Position numbers and translations under genes: made by a program. From an uncultured Rhodospirillales bacterium (GTDB lineage Bacteria > Pseudomonadota > Alphaproteobacteria > Acetobacterales > Acetobacteraceae): a stretch of 37,303 bases of DNA. The stretch is taken from positions 1 to 37,303 of the forward strand of contig CAIRTN010000393.1 in NCBI GenBank assembly GCA_903881515.1, given 5' to 3'. Positions 26,263-33,890 of this stretch are shown here, piece by piece. Under the pieces are notes generated by a model, which worked only from the letters and a program-made list of their open reading frames with translations, did not search any database and was not told the DNA's origin. Each line of letters starts with the position of its first letter. The first letter of the stretch is position 1.

Positions 26263-27068
26263 TGTTCCTCACCGCCATCACCCGGCGGGAGGATGCGACG
26301 CGCGAAGGTTTCCCCTTCACCCTCGCCTTGCTGCGCGACCTCGAACGCATCGACTTCACCGCCCCGGTCACCTTCCTGGTCGGCGAAAACGGCGCCGGCA
26401 AATCCACCCTGCTGGAGGGCATCGCCGCCGGCATGCGCGCCACCGCCGCCGGCCGGCATGACCTCGCCCGCGACCCCACGCTGGCGGCCGCGCGCCGCTT
26501 CGCCAACGCCTTCCTGTTCGCCCGCGCCCGGCACGCCAAGATCCGCCTGTTCCTGCGCGCCGAAGACGTGTTCGGCTTCACCGGCCGCGTCACCGATGAA
26601 ATGGCCGATCTCGAACGCGAGGCCAGCGAGATCGAGGCCTCCATGGTTCCCGGCTACGGCCGGGACCTCGCGCTTGGCGTCGTCCGCGGCCAGCGCGGCG
26701 CCTTCGTGCGCAGCTATGGCGAGGACCCCGATGCCCGCTCGCATGGCGAGACTTTTCTCGCTTTGCTGCGCCGGCGCCTCGCCCCCGGCGGCCTTTACTT
26801 CCTCGACGAACCGGAAACCCCGCTCTCGCCCAGCCGGGTGCTGGCGCTGATGGTGATGATCGCCGAATCCGTCGCTGCCGGCAGCCAGTTCGTCATCGCC
26901 ACCCATTCGCCGATCCTGCTCGCCCAGCCCGGCGCCAGCATCCTGCAGATCGAGGCAGGCCGCGTGGCGCCAGCGCGCTGGGAGGAGCTTGAGCATGTCC
27001 GCGTCACCCGCGCTTTCCTGAACGCGCCCGAACGCACCCTGGCCCAGCTGATGCCGCGCGATGAGTGA
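26262..27068 (+). CDS. AAA/ABC-type ATPase of the COG3910-like group
   Basis: 268 residues. Walker A GENGAGKST at 41-49, a Walker B-like GLYFLDEPETPLSP, and the switch histidine in IATHSPILLAQ make it a single-domain SMC/ABC-type ATPase without membrane segments. A signature-like region is weak (DPDARSHGETFLALL). Such proteins are common free-standing ATPases of unknown role and also occur in defence or toxin-antitoxin settings; no such partner is visible here. It overlaps the next gene by eight bases. Confidence 0.85.
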   Translation: MFLTAITRREDATREGFPFTLALLRDLERIDFTAPVTFLVGENGAGKSTLLEGIAAGMRATAAGRHDLARDPTLAAARRFANAFLFARARHAKIRLFLRAEDVFGFTGRVTDEMADLEREASEIEASMVPGYGRDLALGVVRGQRGAFVRSYGEDPDARSHGETFLALLRRRLAPGGLYFLDEPETPLSPSRVLALMVMIAESVAAGSQFVIATHSPILLAQPGASILQIEAGRVAPARWEELEHVRVTRAFLNAPERTLAQLMPRDE

Positions 27069-27564
27069 AGTCGCCATTCGCCCCACTGTCGAAGCCGACG
27101 GCCCCGTGCTGATCGCCGCCAACATCGCCGATCGCGATTTCCACGCCCCCTGGGTCGCGCCGTTCACCACCGGCGAGGCTTTCGCCACCTGGTTCGCACA
27201 GACCCGGGCCGGCCGGCATCTGTCCTTCCTCGTGCTGTCCGACGGGCATCTTGCCGGGGTGATCAACCTCAACGAGATCGTCCGCGGCCTCTTCCGCTCT
27301 GCCTATCTTGGCTATTACGGCTACCGCTGGGCCGCCGGCCGAGGCGTGATGGCCAGCGGCCTGCGCATGGTGATCGCAGAGGCCTTCGGCGGCCTCGCCC
27401 TGCACCGCCTGGAAGCCAACATCCAACCGGGAAACGCCCGGTCCAAGGCGCTGGTACAGCGCCTTGGCTTCCGGTTGGAGGGAATGTCGCCCGGCTACCT
27501 GTTTATCGATGGCGCCTGGCGCGATCATGAACGCTGGGCGTTGCGCGCGGATCAGGAGGATTGA
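27061..27564 (+). CDS. GNAT acetyltransferase (RimJ/RimL type)
   Basis: 167 residues. The GNAT fold is evident from IRPTVEADGPVLIAAN at the start, LAGVINLNEIVRGLF, the pyrophosphate-binding area YYGYRWAAGRGVMASGL (an atypical Q/RxxGxG loop), and HRLEANIQPGNARSKALVQR followed by LGFRLEGMSPGYLFIDG, typical of RimJ/RimL enzymes that acetylate protein or small-molecule amines. The target is unknown. Start overlaps the ATPase gene; stop overlaps the HD gene (TGATG). Confidence 0.87.
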   Translation: MSEVAIRPTVEADGPVLIAANIADRDFHAPWVAPFTTGEAFATWFAQTRAGRHLSFLVLSDGHLAGVINLNEIVRGLFRSAYLGYYGYRWAAGRGVMASGLRMVIAEAFGGLALHRLEANIQPGNARSKALVQRLGFRLEGMSPGYLFIDGAWRDHERWALRADQED

Positions 27565-28196
27565 TGTTCGCCCCGTACGAAGCCCTCGCCGCCGCGCTGA
27601 TCCCGTCGCTGCCGGTCGGCACCGACGGCTCGCACGATCTGGCGCATATCCAGCGAGTCTGGCGCAGCGCACAGGCCATCGCCGCCGAGGAACCTGGCTG
27701 CGACACCGAGCTACTGTTCGCCGCCGTCCTCCTGCATGACTGCGTCGCCGTCGAGAAGGACTCGCCCGACCGCAGCCGCGCCTCCAGTCTCGCCGCCGAG
27801 CGCGCCCGGCAGATCATGGCCCCGCTCGGCTGGCCGGAATCCCGCCTCGACGCCCTGGCCCACGCCATCGCCGCGCACAGCTTCTCCGCCGGCATTCCGC
27901 CGCGCAGTCTCGAAGCCCGCATCCTGCAGGACGCCGATCGGCTCGACGCCATAGGCGCCGTCGGCATCGCCCGCTGCTTTTATGTCGCCGGCCGCATGGG
28001 TTCCCAACTCTACGACTCCGCCGATCCGGCCGCCGCGCACCGCCCGCTCGACGATCGGCGCTACGCGCTCGACCATTTCCCAGCCAAGCTGCTGAAGCTC
28101 GCCGATGGGTTCCAGACCGCCTGCGGCAGCCGCCTCGCCCAGGCCCGCACCGTCGAAATGCAACGCTTCCTGGCCGCCTTCGCCGCCGAGATCTGA
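27564..28196 (+). CDS. HD-domain phosphohydrolase (YedJ-like)
   Basis: 210 residues. Metal-binding HD motifs: SHDLAHIQRVW with its His, AVLLHDCVA (the HD pair) and LQDADRLDAIGAVGIAR (the distal Asp). It resembles small stand-alone HD hydrolases of the YedJ kind, which act on nucleotides or phosphate esters. ATG 27564 is preceded by AGGAGGA. Last gene of the thiD string; only three bases separate its stop from the short reading frame in the serC leader. Confidence 0.88.
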   Translation: MFAPYEALAAALIPSLPVGTDGSHDLAHIQRVWRSAQAIAAEEPGCDTELLFAAVLLHDCVAVEKDSPDRSRASSLAAERARQIMAPLGWPESRLDALAHAIAAHSFSAGIPPRSLEARILQDADRLDAIGAVGIARCFYVAGRMGSQLYDSADPAAAHRPLDDRRYALDHFPAKLLKLADGFQTACGSRLAQARTVEMQRFLAAFAAEI

Positions 28197-28199
28197 CCA

Positions 28200-28229
28200 A
28201 TGCTTGCCATTCTCCCCCCGTTTCGCTAA
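28200..28229 (+). CDS. Possible 9-codon leader peptide before serC
   Basis: ATG at 28200 opens a frame reading MLAILPPFR, ending at TAA 28227-28229 just as the serC leader structure begins. It has two adjacent proline codons and no serine codon. It has no clear ribosome site but could be reached by reinitiation from the HD gene stop three bases upstream. Short frames occur by chance; tentative. Confidence 0.25.
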   Translation: MLAILPPFR

Positions 28230-28270
28230 AGCCCGCAGCGGGTCACGCCCCCCCACCGGGGCGCTTTTCT
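28226..28270 (+). promoter_or_regulatory. Structured serC leader, resembles the alphaproteobacterial serC RNA motif
   Basis: The non-coding gap before serC carries CGCTAAAGCCCGCAGCGGGT, whose CCCG-cag-CGGG hairpin lies at 28232-28242. A second hairpin pairs CGCCCC (28246-28251) with GGGGCG (28258-28263) and is followed by CTTTTCTTCT, so it may work as a terminator/attenuator. Position and layout fit the serC motif described from comparative genomics as I remember it; a covariance search would decide. Confidence 0.55.
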
Positions 28271-28289
28271 TCTGTAAGGGAGAGCCGCT

Positions 28290-29471
28290 ATGGCAATCGC
28301 CACGCCGCCGGACATGCGTCCGGCCAACCCCCATTTCTCGTCCGGCCCCTGTGCCAAGCGCCCCGGCTTCTCGCTGGCCGCCCTTGAAGATGCCGCGCTC
28401 GGCCGCAGCCACCGCGCCAAGCAGCCGAAGGCGAAGCTCACCGAGGTCATCACCCGCAGCCAGGCCATCCTCGGCATGCCCGCCGACTGGCGCCTCGGCA
28501 TCGTCCCCGGCTCCGACACCGGCGCGGTCGAGATGGCGCTGTGGTCGCTGCTGGGCGCCCGCCCGGTCGACATCCTCGCGTTCGAGAGCTTCTCCGAGAC
28601 CTGGGCCAACGACATCGTCAAGCAGCTCAAATTGCCCGACGCCCGCGTGCTCACCGCCCCCTACGGAAGCCTGCCAGAACTCGCCGCCATTGACCCGGCG
28701 CACGACCTCGTGTTCGCCTGGAACGGCACCACCTCCGGCGTGCGCGTGCCCAACGCCGACTTCATCGCCGCCGAGCGGCAGGGTTTGGCGATCTGCGATG
28801 CCACCTCGGCCGTTTTCGCGATGGCGCTCGACTGGTCGAAACTCGATGTCGTCACCTGGTCCTGGCAGAAGGTGCTCGGCGGCGAGGGCGCCCACGGCAT
28901 GCTCGCGCTGTCGCCACGCGCCGTCGAACGCTTGCTGTCCTACAAGCCGGCCTGGCCGATGCCCAAAGTGTTTCGCCTCACCTCCGGCGGCAATCTCTCT
29001 GAGGGCATCTTCAAGGGCGAAACCATCAACACCCCCTCGATGCTCTGCGTCGAGGATGCGCTCGACGGCCTGCGCTGGGCCGAATCGGTCGGCAGCCTGC
29101 CCGGCCTGATCGCCCGTAGCGAAGCGAATCTCGCCGCGGTTGCCGTCTGGGCCGAAGCCAGCCCCTGGGCCGGCTTCCTCGCCGAAGACCCTGCCACCCG
29201 CTCGTGCACCTCGATCTGCCTGAAGATCACCGCCCCCTGGTTCACCGCGCTCGACCCAGCCGGCCGTGCCGACGCGGCGAAGAAACTCGCCACCCTGCTC
29301 GAAAAGCAAGGCGTCGCCTACGACATCGCCAGCTACCGCGACGCCCCCCCCGGCCTGCGGATCTGGGGCGGCGCTACGGTTGAGACGGCGGACATCATCG
29401 CGCTGCTGCCCTGGCTGGACTGGGCCGAAGCCCAGGTTGCAGCCGAATACACACAACAGGCGGCGGAGTAA
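28290..29471 (+). CDS. serC: Phosphoserine aminotransferase
   Basis: 393 residues. Makes phosphoserine from phosphohydroxypyruvate with glutamate; PLP enzyme. Seen: [17 protein letters not shown] at the N-terminus, [47 protein letters not shown], and [17 protein letters not shown] with the cofactor Lys. It matches the alphaproteobacterial/archaeal-type SerC subfamily rather than E. coli SerC. GGGAGAG precedes ATG 28290. It is followed by serA after five bases; together they supply serine. Confidence 0.95.
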   Translation: MAIATPPDMRPANPHFSSGPCAKRPGFSLAALEDAALGRSHRAKQPKAKLTEVITRSQAILGMPADWRLGIVPGSDTGAVEMALWSLLGARPVDILAFESFSETWANDIVKQLKLPDARVLTAPYGSLPELAAIDPAHDLVFAWNGTTSGVRVPNADFIAAERQGLAICDATSAVFAMALDWSKLDVVTWSWQKVLGGEGAHGMLALSPRAVERLLSYKPAWPMPKVFRLTSGGNLSEGIFKGETINTPSMLCVEDALDGLRWAESVGSLPGLIARSEANLAAVAVWAEASPWAGFLAEDPATRSCTSICLKITAPWFTALDPAGRADAAKKLATLLEKQGVAYDIASYRDAPPGLRIWGGATVETADIIALLPWLDWAEAQVAAEYTQQAAE

Positions 29472-29476
29472 CACCC

Positions 29477-31063
29477 ATGCCCAAGGTTCTGATTTCCGAC
29501 AAACTCTCCCCCGCCGCCGTCGAGATCTTCCGTTCGCGCGGCATCGAGGTCGACGTGAAGACCGGCCTCACCCCGGCCGATTTGCGCGCCATCATCGCTG
29601 ACTACGACGGCCTGGCCATCCGCTCGGCCACCAAGGTCACCAAGCAACTGCTCGACGTCGCGCCGAACCTGAAGGTTGTCGGCCGAGCCGGCATCGGCGT
29701 CGATAATGTCGACGTCAAATCCGCCACTGCCCGCGGTGTCGTGGTGATGAACACCCCCTACGGCAACGCCATCACCACCGCCGAACACGCCATCGCCATG
29801 ATGTTCGCCCTCGCCCGGCAGATCCCGGAGGCCTCCGCCTCCACCAAAGCCGGCAAGTGGGAAAAGAACCGCTTCATGGGCGTCGAGTTGACCGGCAAGA
29901 CGCTCGGGCTGGTCGGCTGCGGCAATATCGGCTCGATCGTTGCCGATCGCGCCGTGGGGTTGAAAATGCGGGTGATCGCTTACGACCCCTACCTGACCGA
30001 GGCCCGCGCTTTGGCGCTGGGGGTGGAAAAGGTCGAGTTCTCCGACATCGTCGCGCGGGCCGATATCATCACGCTGCATACCCCGTTGATCGAGGCGACC
30101 CGTAACCTGTTGTCGCGGGAAACGATCGGCAAGCTGAAGAAAGGCGTACGCATCATCAACTGCGCCCGTGGCGGGCTGGTGGATGAGGCGGCGCTTGCCG
30201 AGGCGATCCTCAGCGGGCAGGTCGCCGGGGCGGCGCTTGACGTGTTCGAGACCGAACCCGCGACCGACAGCCCGCTGTTCGGGTTGGAGAACGTGGTCTG
30301 CACGCCGCATCTTGGTGCTGCCACCGCGGAGGCGCAGGAGAATGTCGCGTTGCAGGTGGCCGAGCAGATGGCCGATTTCCTGCTGACCGGCGCGGTTTCC
30401 AATGCGATCAACATGCCGAGTGTGTCGGCGGAGGATGCGCCGCGGCTGAAACCCTATATGGAGCTTTGCCGGCTGCTGGGCGGGTTTGCCGGGCAGTTGA
30501 CCCAGGCGCGGGATGGGGTGATCCAGCGGGTGACCATCGAATATGAGGGGCATGTTGCCGGCCTCAATCACCGGCCGTTGACGGCCGCCGCGCTGGCCGG
30601 GTTGCTGTCGCGGATGATGGCCGGGGCCAATATGGTCAATGCGCCGATCCTGGCGCGTGAGCGCGGCATCGATGTTGCCGAGACCGTGCATGACCGGCCC
30701 AGCGCCTACCAGACGCTGGTGCGGATCAGCATCACCACCGACCAGCAGACCCGCGCGGTGGCCGGCACGCTGTTCGCCGGTTCCCGCCCGCGCATTGTCG
30801 AGATCAAGGACATCAAGATCGAAGCCGATTTCGGGCGCAACATGCTGTACGTCACCAACCAGGATGAGCCGGGCTTCATCGGCCGGTTTGGGGCGACCCT
30901 GGCCGGGGCCGGGATCAACATCGCGACCTTCCATCTTGGCCGCTCCGAGGCCGGGGGCGATGCGATCTGTCTGGTCAGCGTGGACGAAGCGGTTCCGGAA
31001 GATGTGCTGGAAATGGTGCGCACGCTGCCGCTGGTGGTGCAGGCGACGTCGTTGCAGTTCTGA
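29477..31063 (+). CDS. serA: D-3-phosphoglycerate dehydrogenase with C-terminal ACT domain
   Basis: 528 residues, the long form. Oxidises 3-phosphoglycerate in the first step of serine synthesis. Seen: VGRAGIGVDNVDVKSATARG, the NAD fold GLVGCGNIGSIVADRA, RIINCARGGLVDEAAL with the substrate Arg, the catalytic His in CTPHLGAATAEAQENVA, then the ASB/intervening domain (~residues 320-450) and an ACT domain (NMLYVTNQDEPGFIGRFG) that may give serine feedback. Codon style changes inside the gene: C-ending codons prevail before about 29,950, G-ending codons (GCG, GGG, TTG) after it. Confidence 0.96.
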   Translation: MPKVLISDKLSPAAVEIFRSRGIEVDVKTGLTPADLRAIIADYDGLAIRSATKVTKQLLDVAPNLKVVGRAGIGVDNVDVKSATARGVVVMNTPYGNAITTAEHAIAMMFALARQIPEASASTKAGKWEKNRFMGVELTGKTLGLVGCGNIGSIVADRAVGLKMRVIAYDPYLTEARALALGVEKVEFSDIVARADIITLHTPLIEATRNLLSRETIGKLKKGVRIINCARGGLVDEAALAEAILSGQVAGAALDVFETEPATDSPLFGLENVVCTPHLGAATAEAQENVALQVAEQMADFLLTGAVSNAINMPSVSAEDAPRLKPYMELCRLLGGFAGQLTQARDGVIQRVTIEYEGHVAGLNHRPLTAAALAGLLSRMMAGANMVNAPILARERGIDVAETVHDRPSAYQTLVRISITTDQQTRAVAGTLFAGSRPRIVEIKDIKIEADFGRNMLYVTNQDEPGFIGRFGATLAGAGINIATFHLGRSEAGGDAICLVSVDEAVPEDVLEMVRTLPLVVQATSLQF

Positions 31064-31066
31064 GGG

Positions 31067-31095
31067 TGCGGGCGATCCTGGGTGGATCGCCCGCA
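31067..31095. terminator. Hairpin after serA (possible terminator)
   Basis: GCGGGCGATC (31068-31077) pairs perfectly with GATCGCCCGC (31085-31094); T31067-A31095 makes the stem 11 bp. There is no good T run behind it on the plus strand, so it may be a rho-assisted or bidirectional terminator between serA and the convergent gene. Confidence 0.5.
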
Positions 31096-31105
31096 ACTCC
31101 TATAT

Positions 31106-31123
31106 TGTTTCGATAACGGAACA
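31106..31123. promoter_or_regulatory. Operator-like palindrome at the 3' end of serA
   Basis: TGTTTCG-ATAA-CGGAACA has 7-bp arms matching in all but one pair, inside an AT-rich stretch. It lies between convergent gene ends, an odd place for an operator. No regulator recognised. Confidence 0.25.
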
Positions 31124-31149
31124 AAATAGACGCCTGTTTCCCGGCGTGG

Positions 31150-31587
31150 TCAAAGCCTCGTTTTTGCAAAATGTGGTTTTGCGGCGGCGAGGACAGGCGG
31201 GCGCGGATGCGCCGGCGCTGTGGGGCGATATTGTGGTGACGCGGGCCGACCCGCACGGTGTGCCAGGGGCGCCGGGCGTGGCTGAGGCGCGGGGGTAACG
31301 GGGCGACGCGGCGCGCGGGTAGGGCGTGACGCGGTATGGGCGCGCAGAGATGCGGGCGCGGCCGATATCTGCGGCGGGGCCGGGGCGGGTTGTTCGGCGG
31401 TGGCAGCCGGTTGCGGCGCGGGCAGCGTGCCGGCGCGCCAGGCGTTGAACAGCGTGTCGAGCGCGTTGGCGAGGCGCCGCAGGTTCCACCAGAACAGGAG
31501 CAGGGCGGGCAAGGAGACGCACTTCTCCCACGCGCTTTTGGCGATGGGTCCTTTCAGGTCAGTGAGGGTGCGTCCGATTATGTTCAT
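31150..31587 (-). CDS. Small Pro/Ala-rich protein behind an SOS box, function unknown
   Basis: 145 residues. The N-terminal ~50 residues look ordered: MNIIGRTLTDLKGPIAKSAW, then a hydrophobic aromatic patch (CVSLPALLLFWWNLRRLANA) that may be an amphipathic or short membrane helix. From residue ~56 to the end the chain is Pro/Ala/Arg-rich and likely disordered. I recall similar small N-terminal modules in Acetobacteraceae but cannot name a family. The start ATG (31587) lies inside a GTTC-N7-GTTC sequence, and a good -10 (TATTAT, minus strand) is 17 bases ahead of it, so the message would have almost no 5' leader. No classical ribosome site. Confidence 0.62.
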   Translation of the reverse strand: MNIIGRTLTDLKGPIAKSAWEKCVSLPALLLFWWNLRRLANALDTLFNAWRAGTLPAPQPAATAEQPAPAPPQISAAPASLRAHTASRPTRAPRRPVTPAPQPRPAPLAHRAGRPASPQYRPTAPAHPRPPVLAAAKPHFAKTRL

Positions 31588-31596
31588 GTTTCGTTC
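31582..31596. promoter_or_regulatory. LexA (SOS) box, GTTC-N7-GTTC
   Basis: GTTC (31582-31585), seven bases, GTTC (31593-31596) is an exact copy of the direct-repeat LexA site known in alphaproteobacteria. It covers the start codon and probable transcription start of the minus-strand gene ending at 31150, directly downstream of the -10 TATTAT (31604-31609, minus), where a repressor would block initiation. Confidence 0.55.
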
Positions 31597-31761
31597 TTAG
31601 TGGATAATAGCGGATAAGGCAAGTGAAAAAAACGTTCATCGTGCATTTTTTTCCGTGCGCGGTTTGGAGGGGACTGCCGCATCGTGCGGCGGCGTTGACG
31701 GATGTGCACCCTGCCTGCGACACGGAGGTCGAAAGCGTGCAATTGCCGTAAGGGTGAGACG

Positions 31762-32433
31762 ATGCAGATTGGCCTGATTGGCGGGATCGGTCCTGCGGCG
31801 ACGGATTTCTATTACCGGCGGCTGATCGCGCGGTTCGCCCAGGAGGGCGTGCCGTTGGAACTGACGATTGTGCACGCCGACACGCCGACGCTGCTGGGCA
31901 ATCTGGCCGCGGGCGGCGCCGCGGCGCAGGTCGCGATTTATATGAAGCTGACCAAGCGGCTGGTTGCGGCAGGCGCCGAATGTGTGGTGGTGACGTCGAT
32001 TGCCGGGCATTTCTGCATCGAGGCGTTCAAGGCAGTGTCGCCGTTGCCGGTGGTGGATCTGGTTGACGCGGTGGGCCAGGCGATCGCGCAGCGCGGTTTG
32101 AAGCGCATCGGCATTCTCGGCACAAAGGCGGCGATGCAGACGCAGCTCTATGGCGGGGTGCCGAGCGCCGAACTGGTCGCACCCGAGAGCGCCGCGCTGG
32201 ACGAGGTGCACCAGGCCTATATCGCGATGGCCTCAGCCGGCGTGGTGACGCCGGCGCAACGCGCGGTGTTCGACACGGCGAGCCGGGCACTGCTCGACAA
32301 GGCCGGGTGCGAGGCGATCATGCTCGGCGGGACCGATCTTGCCCTGGTGTACAATGAGCAGGACAGCGTGTTTCCGCTGGTCGATTGTGCCGGCATCCAC
32401 GCCGACGCGATTGCGCGGTTCGCCCTCGCCTGA
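31762..32433 (+). CDS. Asp/Glu racemase-fold protein lacking both catalytic cysteines
   Basis: 223 residues. Fold markers are clear: IGLIGGIGPAATDFYYRRL at the start, HADTPTLL, RIGILGTKAAMQTQLY, and AGCEAIMLGGTDLALV. In active racemases the two half-sites read like PCNTAH and LGCTEL. Here the first reads VTSIAGH (Ser79 in the Cys position) and the second LGGTDL (Gly190). Cys74, Cys85 and Cys183 lie nearby but not at those positions. Ordinary racemase chemistry is therefore doubtful; a lyase, binding or regulatory role is possible. ATG 31762 follows GGGTGAG. Convergent with the tetR gene 11 bases after its stop. Confidence 0.85.
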   Translation: MQIGLIGGIGPAATDFYYRRLIARFAQEGVPLELTIVHADTPTLLGNLAAGGAAAQVAIYMKLTKRLVAAGAECVVVTSIAGHFCIEAFKAVSPLPVVDLVDAVGQAIAQRGLKRIGILGTKAAMQTQLYGGVPSAELVAPESAALDEVHQAYIAMASAGVVTPAQRAVFDTASRALLDKAGCEAIMLGGTDLALVYNEQDSVFPLVDCAGIHADAIARFALA

Positions 32434-32444
32434 GCGGGGTCGTT

Positions 32445-33023
32445 TCAGCGACCGCCTTCAGGTTGGGCGAGGCGGCTCACCGCGGCCTTGGCGGCATCCA
32501 GCAGGCGCGCAGACAGCTCGGGATCGTTCACCGCGCGGGCGAGCGTGACCGCGCCGACCAGCATGGACACGATGGCAGCCGCCTGCGGTTGGACAGGCTC
32601 CTTTAGCGCCGCGGAGACGATGGCGATGAGCGCGCGCACGCCATCGGTGGCGGTGTCGCGCAGTTCCACCGGCGCCCGGACGAGCTCGCTGCCCAGTGCG
32701 GCGAGCGGGCAGCCGGCGCCGATTTCGTCGCGATGGCCGGGCGAGAGGTAATAGCCGGCGAGCGCGGCAAGCCCGTCGCCGTCCGGGCGTGCGGCCGCCG
32801 CGGCCATGCGACCCGTCGCCGTTGCCATCGCGCCGGCACAGGCTTCGGCGAGCAGGCCGCCGCGCGAGTCGAAGTGGCGATAGAAGCCGCCATGGGTCAG
32901 GCCCGCCTCGGCCATCAGGTCGGACAGGCTGGCGGCGGCAAGGCCGCGCGTGCGCAGCGCGGTTCCGGCGGACTCGACGATCCGCCTTCGGGTCTCTGCG
33001 GTGTCCTGTTTCGAGCGGCGCAT
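32445..33023 (-). CDS. TetR/AcrR-family transcriptional repressor
   Basis: 192 residues. The N-terminal helix-turn-helix (ETRRRIVESAGTALRTRG through LMAEAGLTHGGFYRHFDSRG, residues ~10-56) is textbook TetR. The C-terminal ligand domain ~60-190 contains GAGCPLAALGSELV, like the YcdC/TetR_C-type regulators with a conserved Cys. It is transcribed away from a GNAT gene. The gap between them (33024-33124) holds a 7-bp-arm inverted repeat, so it likely represses both genes until an unknown ligand binds. Confidence 0.92.
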   Translation of the reverse strand: MRRSKQDTAETRRRIVESAGTALRTRGLAAASLSDLMAEAGLTHGGFYRHFDSRGGLLAEACAGAMATATGRMAAAAARPDGDGLAALAGYYLSPGHRDEIGAGCPLAALGSELVRAPVELRDTATDGVRALIAIVSAALKEPVQPQAAAIVSMLVGAVTLARAVNDPELSARLLDAAKAAVSRLAQPEGGR

Positions 33024-33072
33024 GGGACCTCGCTGCGGTGGCGGTTGACAGGGCCATGCTAATCGCCCTCTA

Positions 33073-33096
33073 TTTAGATGTCGAATATAATCTAAA
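33073..33096. promoter_or_regulatory. Probable TetR operator in the divergent gap
   Basis: TTTAGAT (33073-33079) and ATCTAAA (33090-33096) are perfect inverted arms separated by ten bases. A perfect TATAAT (33086-33091) sits inside, on the plus strand ahead of the GNAT gene, so a bound repressor would cover the promoter. The stretch is much more AT-rich than its surroundings. Confidence 0.6.
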
Positions 33097-33124
33097 ATAT
33101 CACGGCCATCCGCAGGAGTTCGCC

Positions 33125-33817
33125 ATGGAGCCCTCGCCGCTCGACAATCCTAGCTGGTCGGCGCTGACCACGACCCATGCCGAGTTTGCGATCGGAACCG
33201 GGTCCGCAAGGCGCTATCCGCCCGAGGTGACGCCGATGGTGGGGCTGGCGGCGGCCGATGCGGAGGGTTACGCGGCCTTGCGCGCCCTGTTGCCTGACGG
33301 CGGGATGGCGCCGTTGTTCCTGGACACCGAGGCGCCGCCGCCGTTCCCGGTGGTCTATGGCCGCGATATCGCGCAGATGGTGCTCAACGCCCCCCTCGCA
33401 GCGCCTGATCCGGCGCTGCGTGACCGCCTGCTGCTGCTGGGGGTGGCGGATGTGGCGGAGATGCTGGCGCTGGTGGAGCTTACCAAGCCTGGCCCGTTCG
33501 GAAAGCGGACGATCGAACTCGGCGACTACGTCGGCATTCGCGAGGCGGGCGCTTTGGTCGCGATGGCGGGTGCCCGGCTGCGGCCGGCGAGGTACTGCGA
33601 AATCAGCGGGGTGTGCGTGCATCCGGAGTGGCAGGGGCGCGGCTATGGCAGGCTGGTGACGCAGGAGGTGGCCACGCGTGCGGCGGCGCGTGGCGAGACC
33701 GCGTTCCTGCACGTGAAAACCGACAACGAGGCGGCACGCAAAGCCTATCTCAGGCTAGGGTTCCAGGACCGGCGCACAATCCACCTGCGTGTGCTGAAAC
33801 TGCCCGTAGCCGATTGA
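33125..33817 (+). CDS. GNAT-family acetyltransferase
   Basis: 230 residues. The C-terminal half is the GNAT core: ISGVCVHPEWQGRGYGRLVT (the acetyl-CoA loop QGRGYG) and LHVKTDNEAARKAYLRLGF. The N-terminal ~100 residues form an extra domain (FAIGTGSARRYPPEVTPM, GRDIAQMVLNAP) seen in FR47-like members. ATG 33125 has AGGAG six bases upstream. The divergent TetR gene and shared operator suggest inducible expression, perhaps in detoxification; substrate not predictable. Confidence 0.9.
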   Translation: MEPSPLDNPSWSALTTTHAEFAIGTGSARRYPPEVTPMVGLAAADAEGYAALRALLPDGGMAPLFLDTEAPPPFPVVYGRDIAQMVLNAPLAAPDPALRDRLLLLGVADVAEMLALVELTKPGPFGKRTIELGDYVGIREAGALVAMAGARLRPARYCEISGVCVHPEWQGRGYGRLVTQEVATRAAARGETAFLHVKTDNEAARKAYLRLGFQDRRTIHLRVLKLPVAD

Positions 33818-33850
33818 TTTAATGAAATTTTTTGGATCCATTTTCCGGCG

Positions 33851-33864
33851 CGGCGTCTTCGCCG
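33851..33864. other. Hairpin in the convergent spacer (no clear terminator)
   Basis: CGGCG-tctt-CGCCG lies in the 73-bp spacer (33818-33890) between the GNAT gene and the response regulator, which converge. The spacer is otherwise AT-rich (ATTTTTT at one end, CAAAAAAG at the other), so weak bidirectional termination is possible. Confidence 0.35.
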
Positions 33865-33890
33865 TCGCCCTACAAAAAAGGGACTGCCTG

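Noticed and set aside
29333-31096. 587-codon open frame on minus over serA
   Set aside because: Shadow of serA; no recognisable domain.
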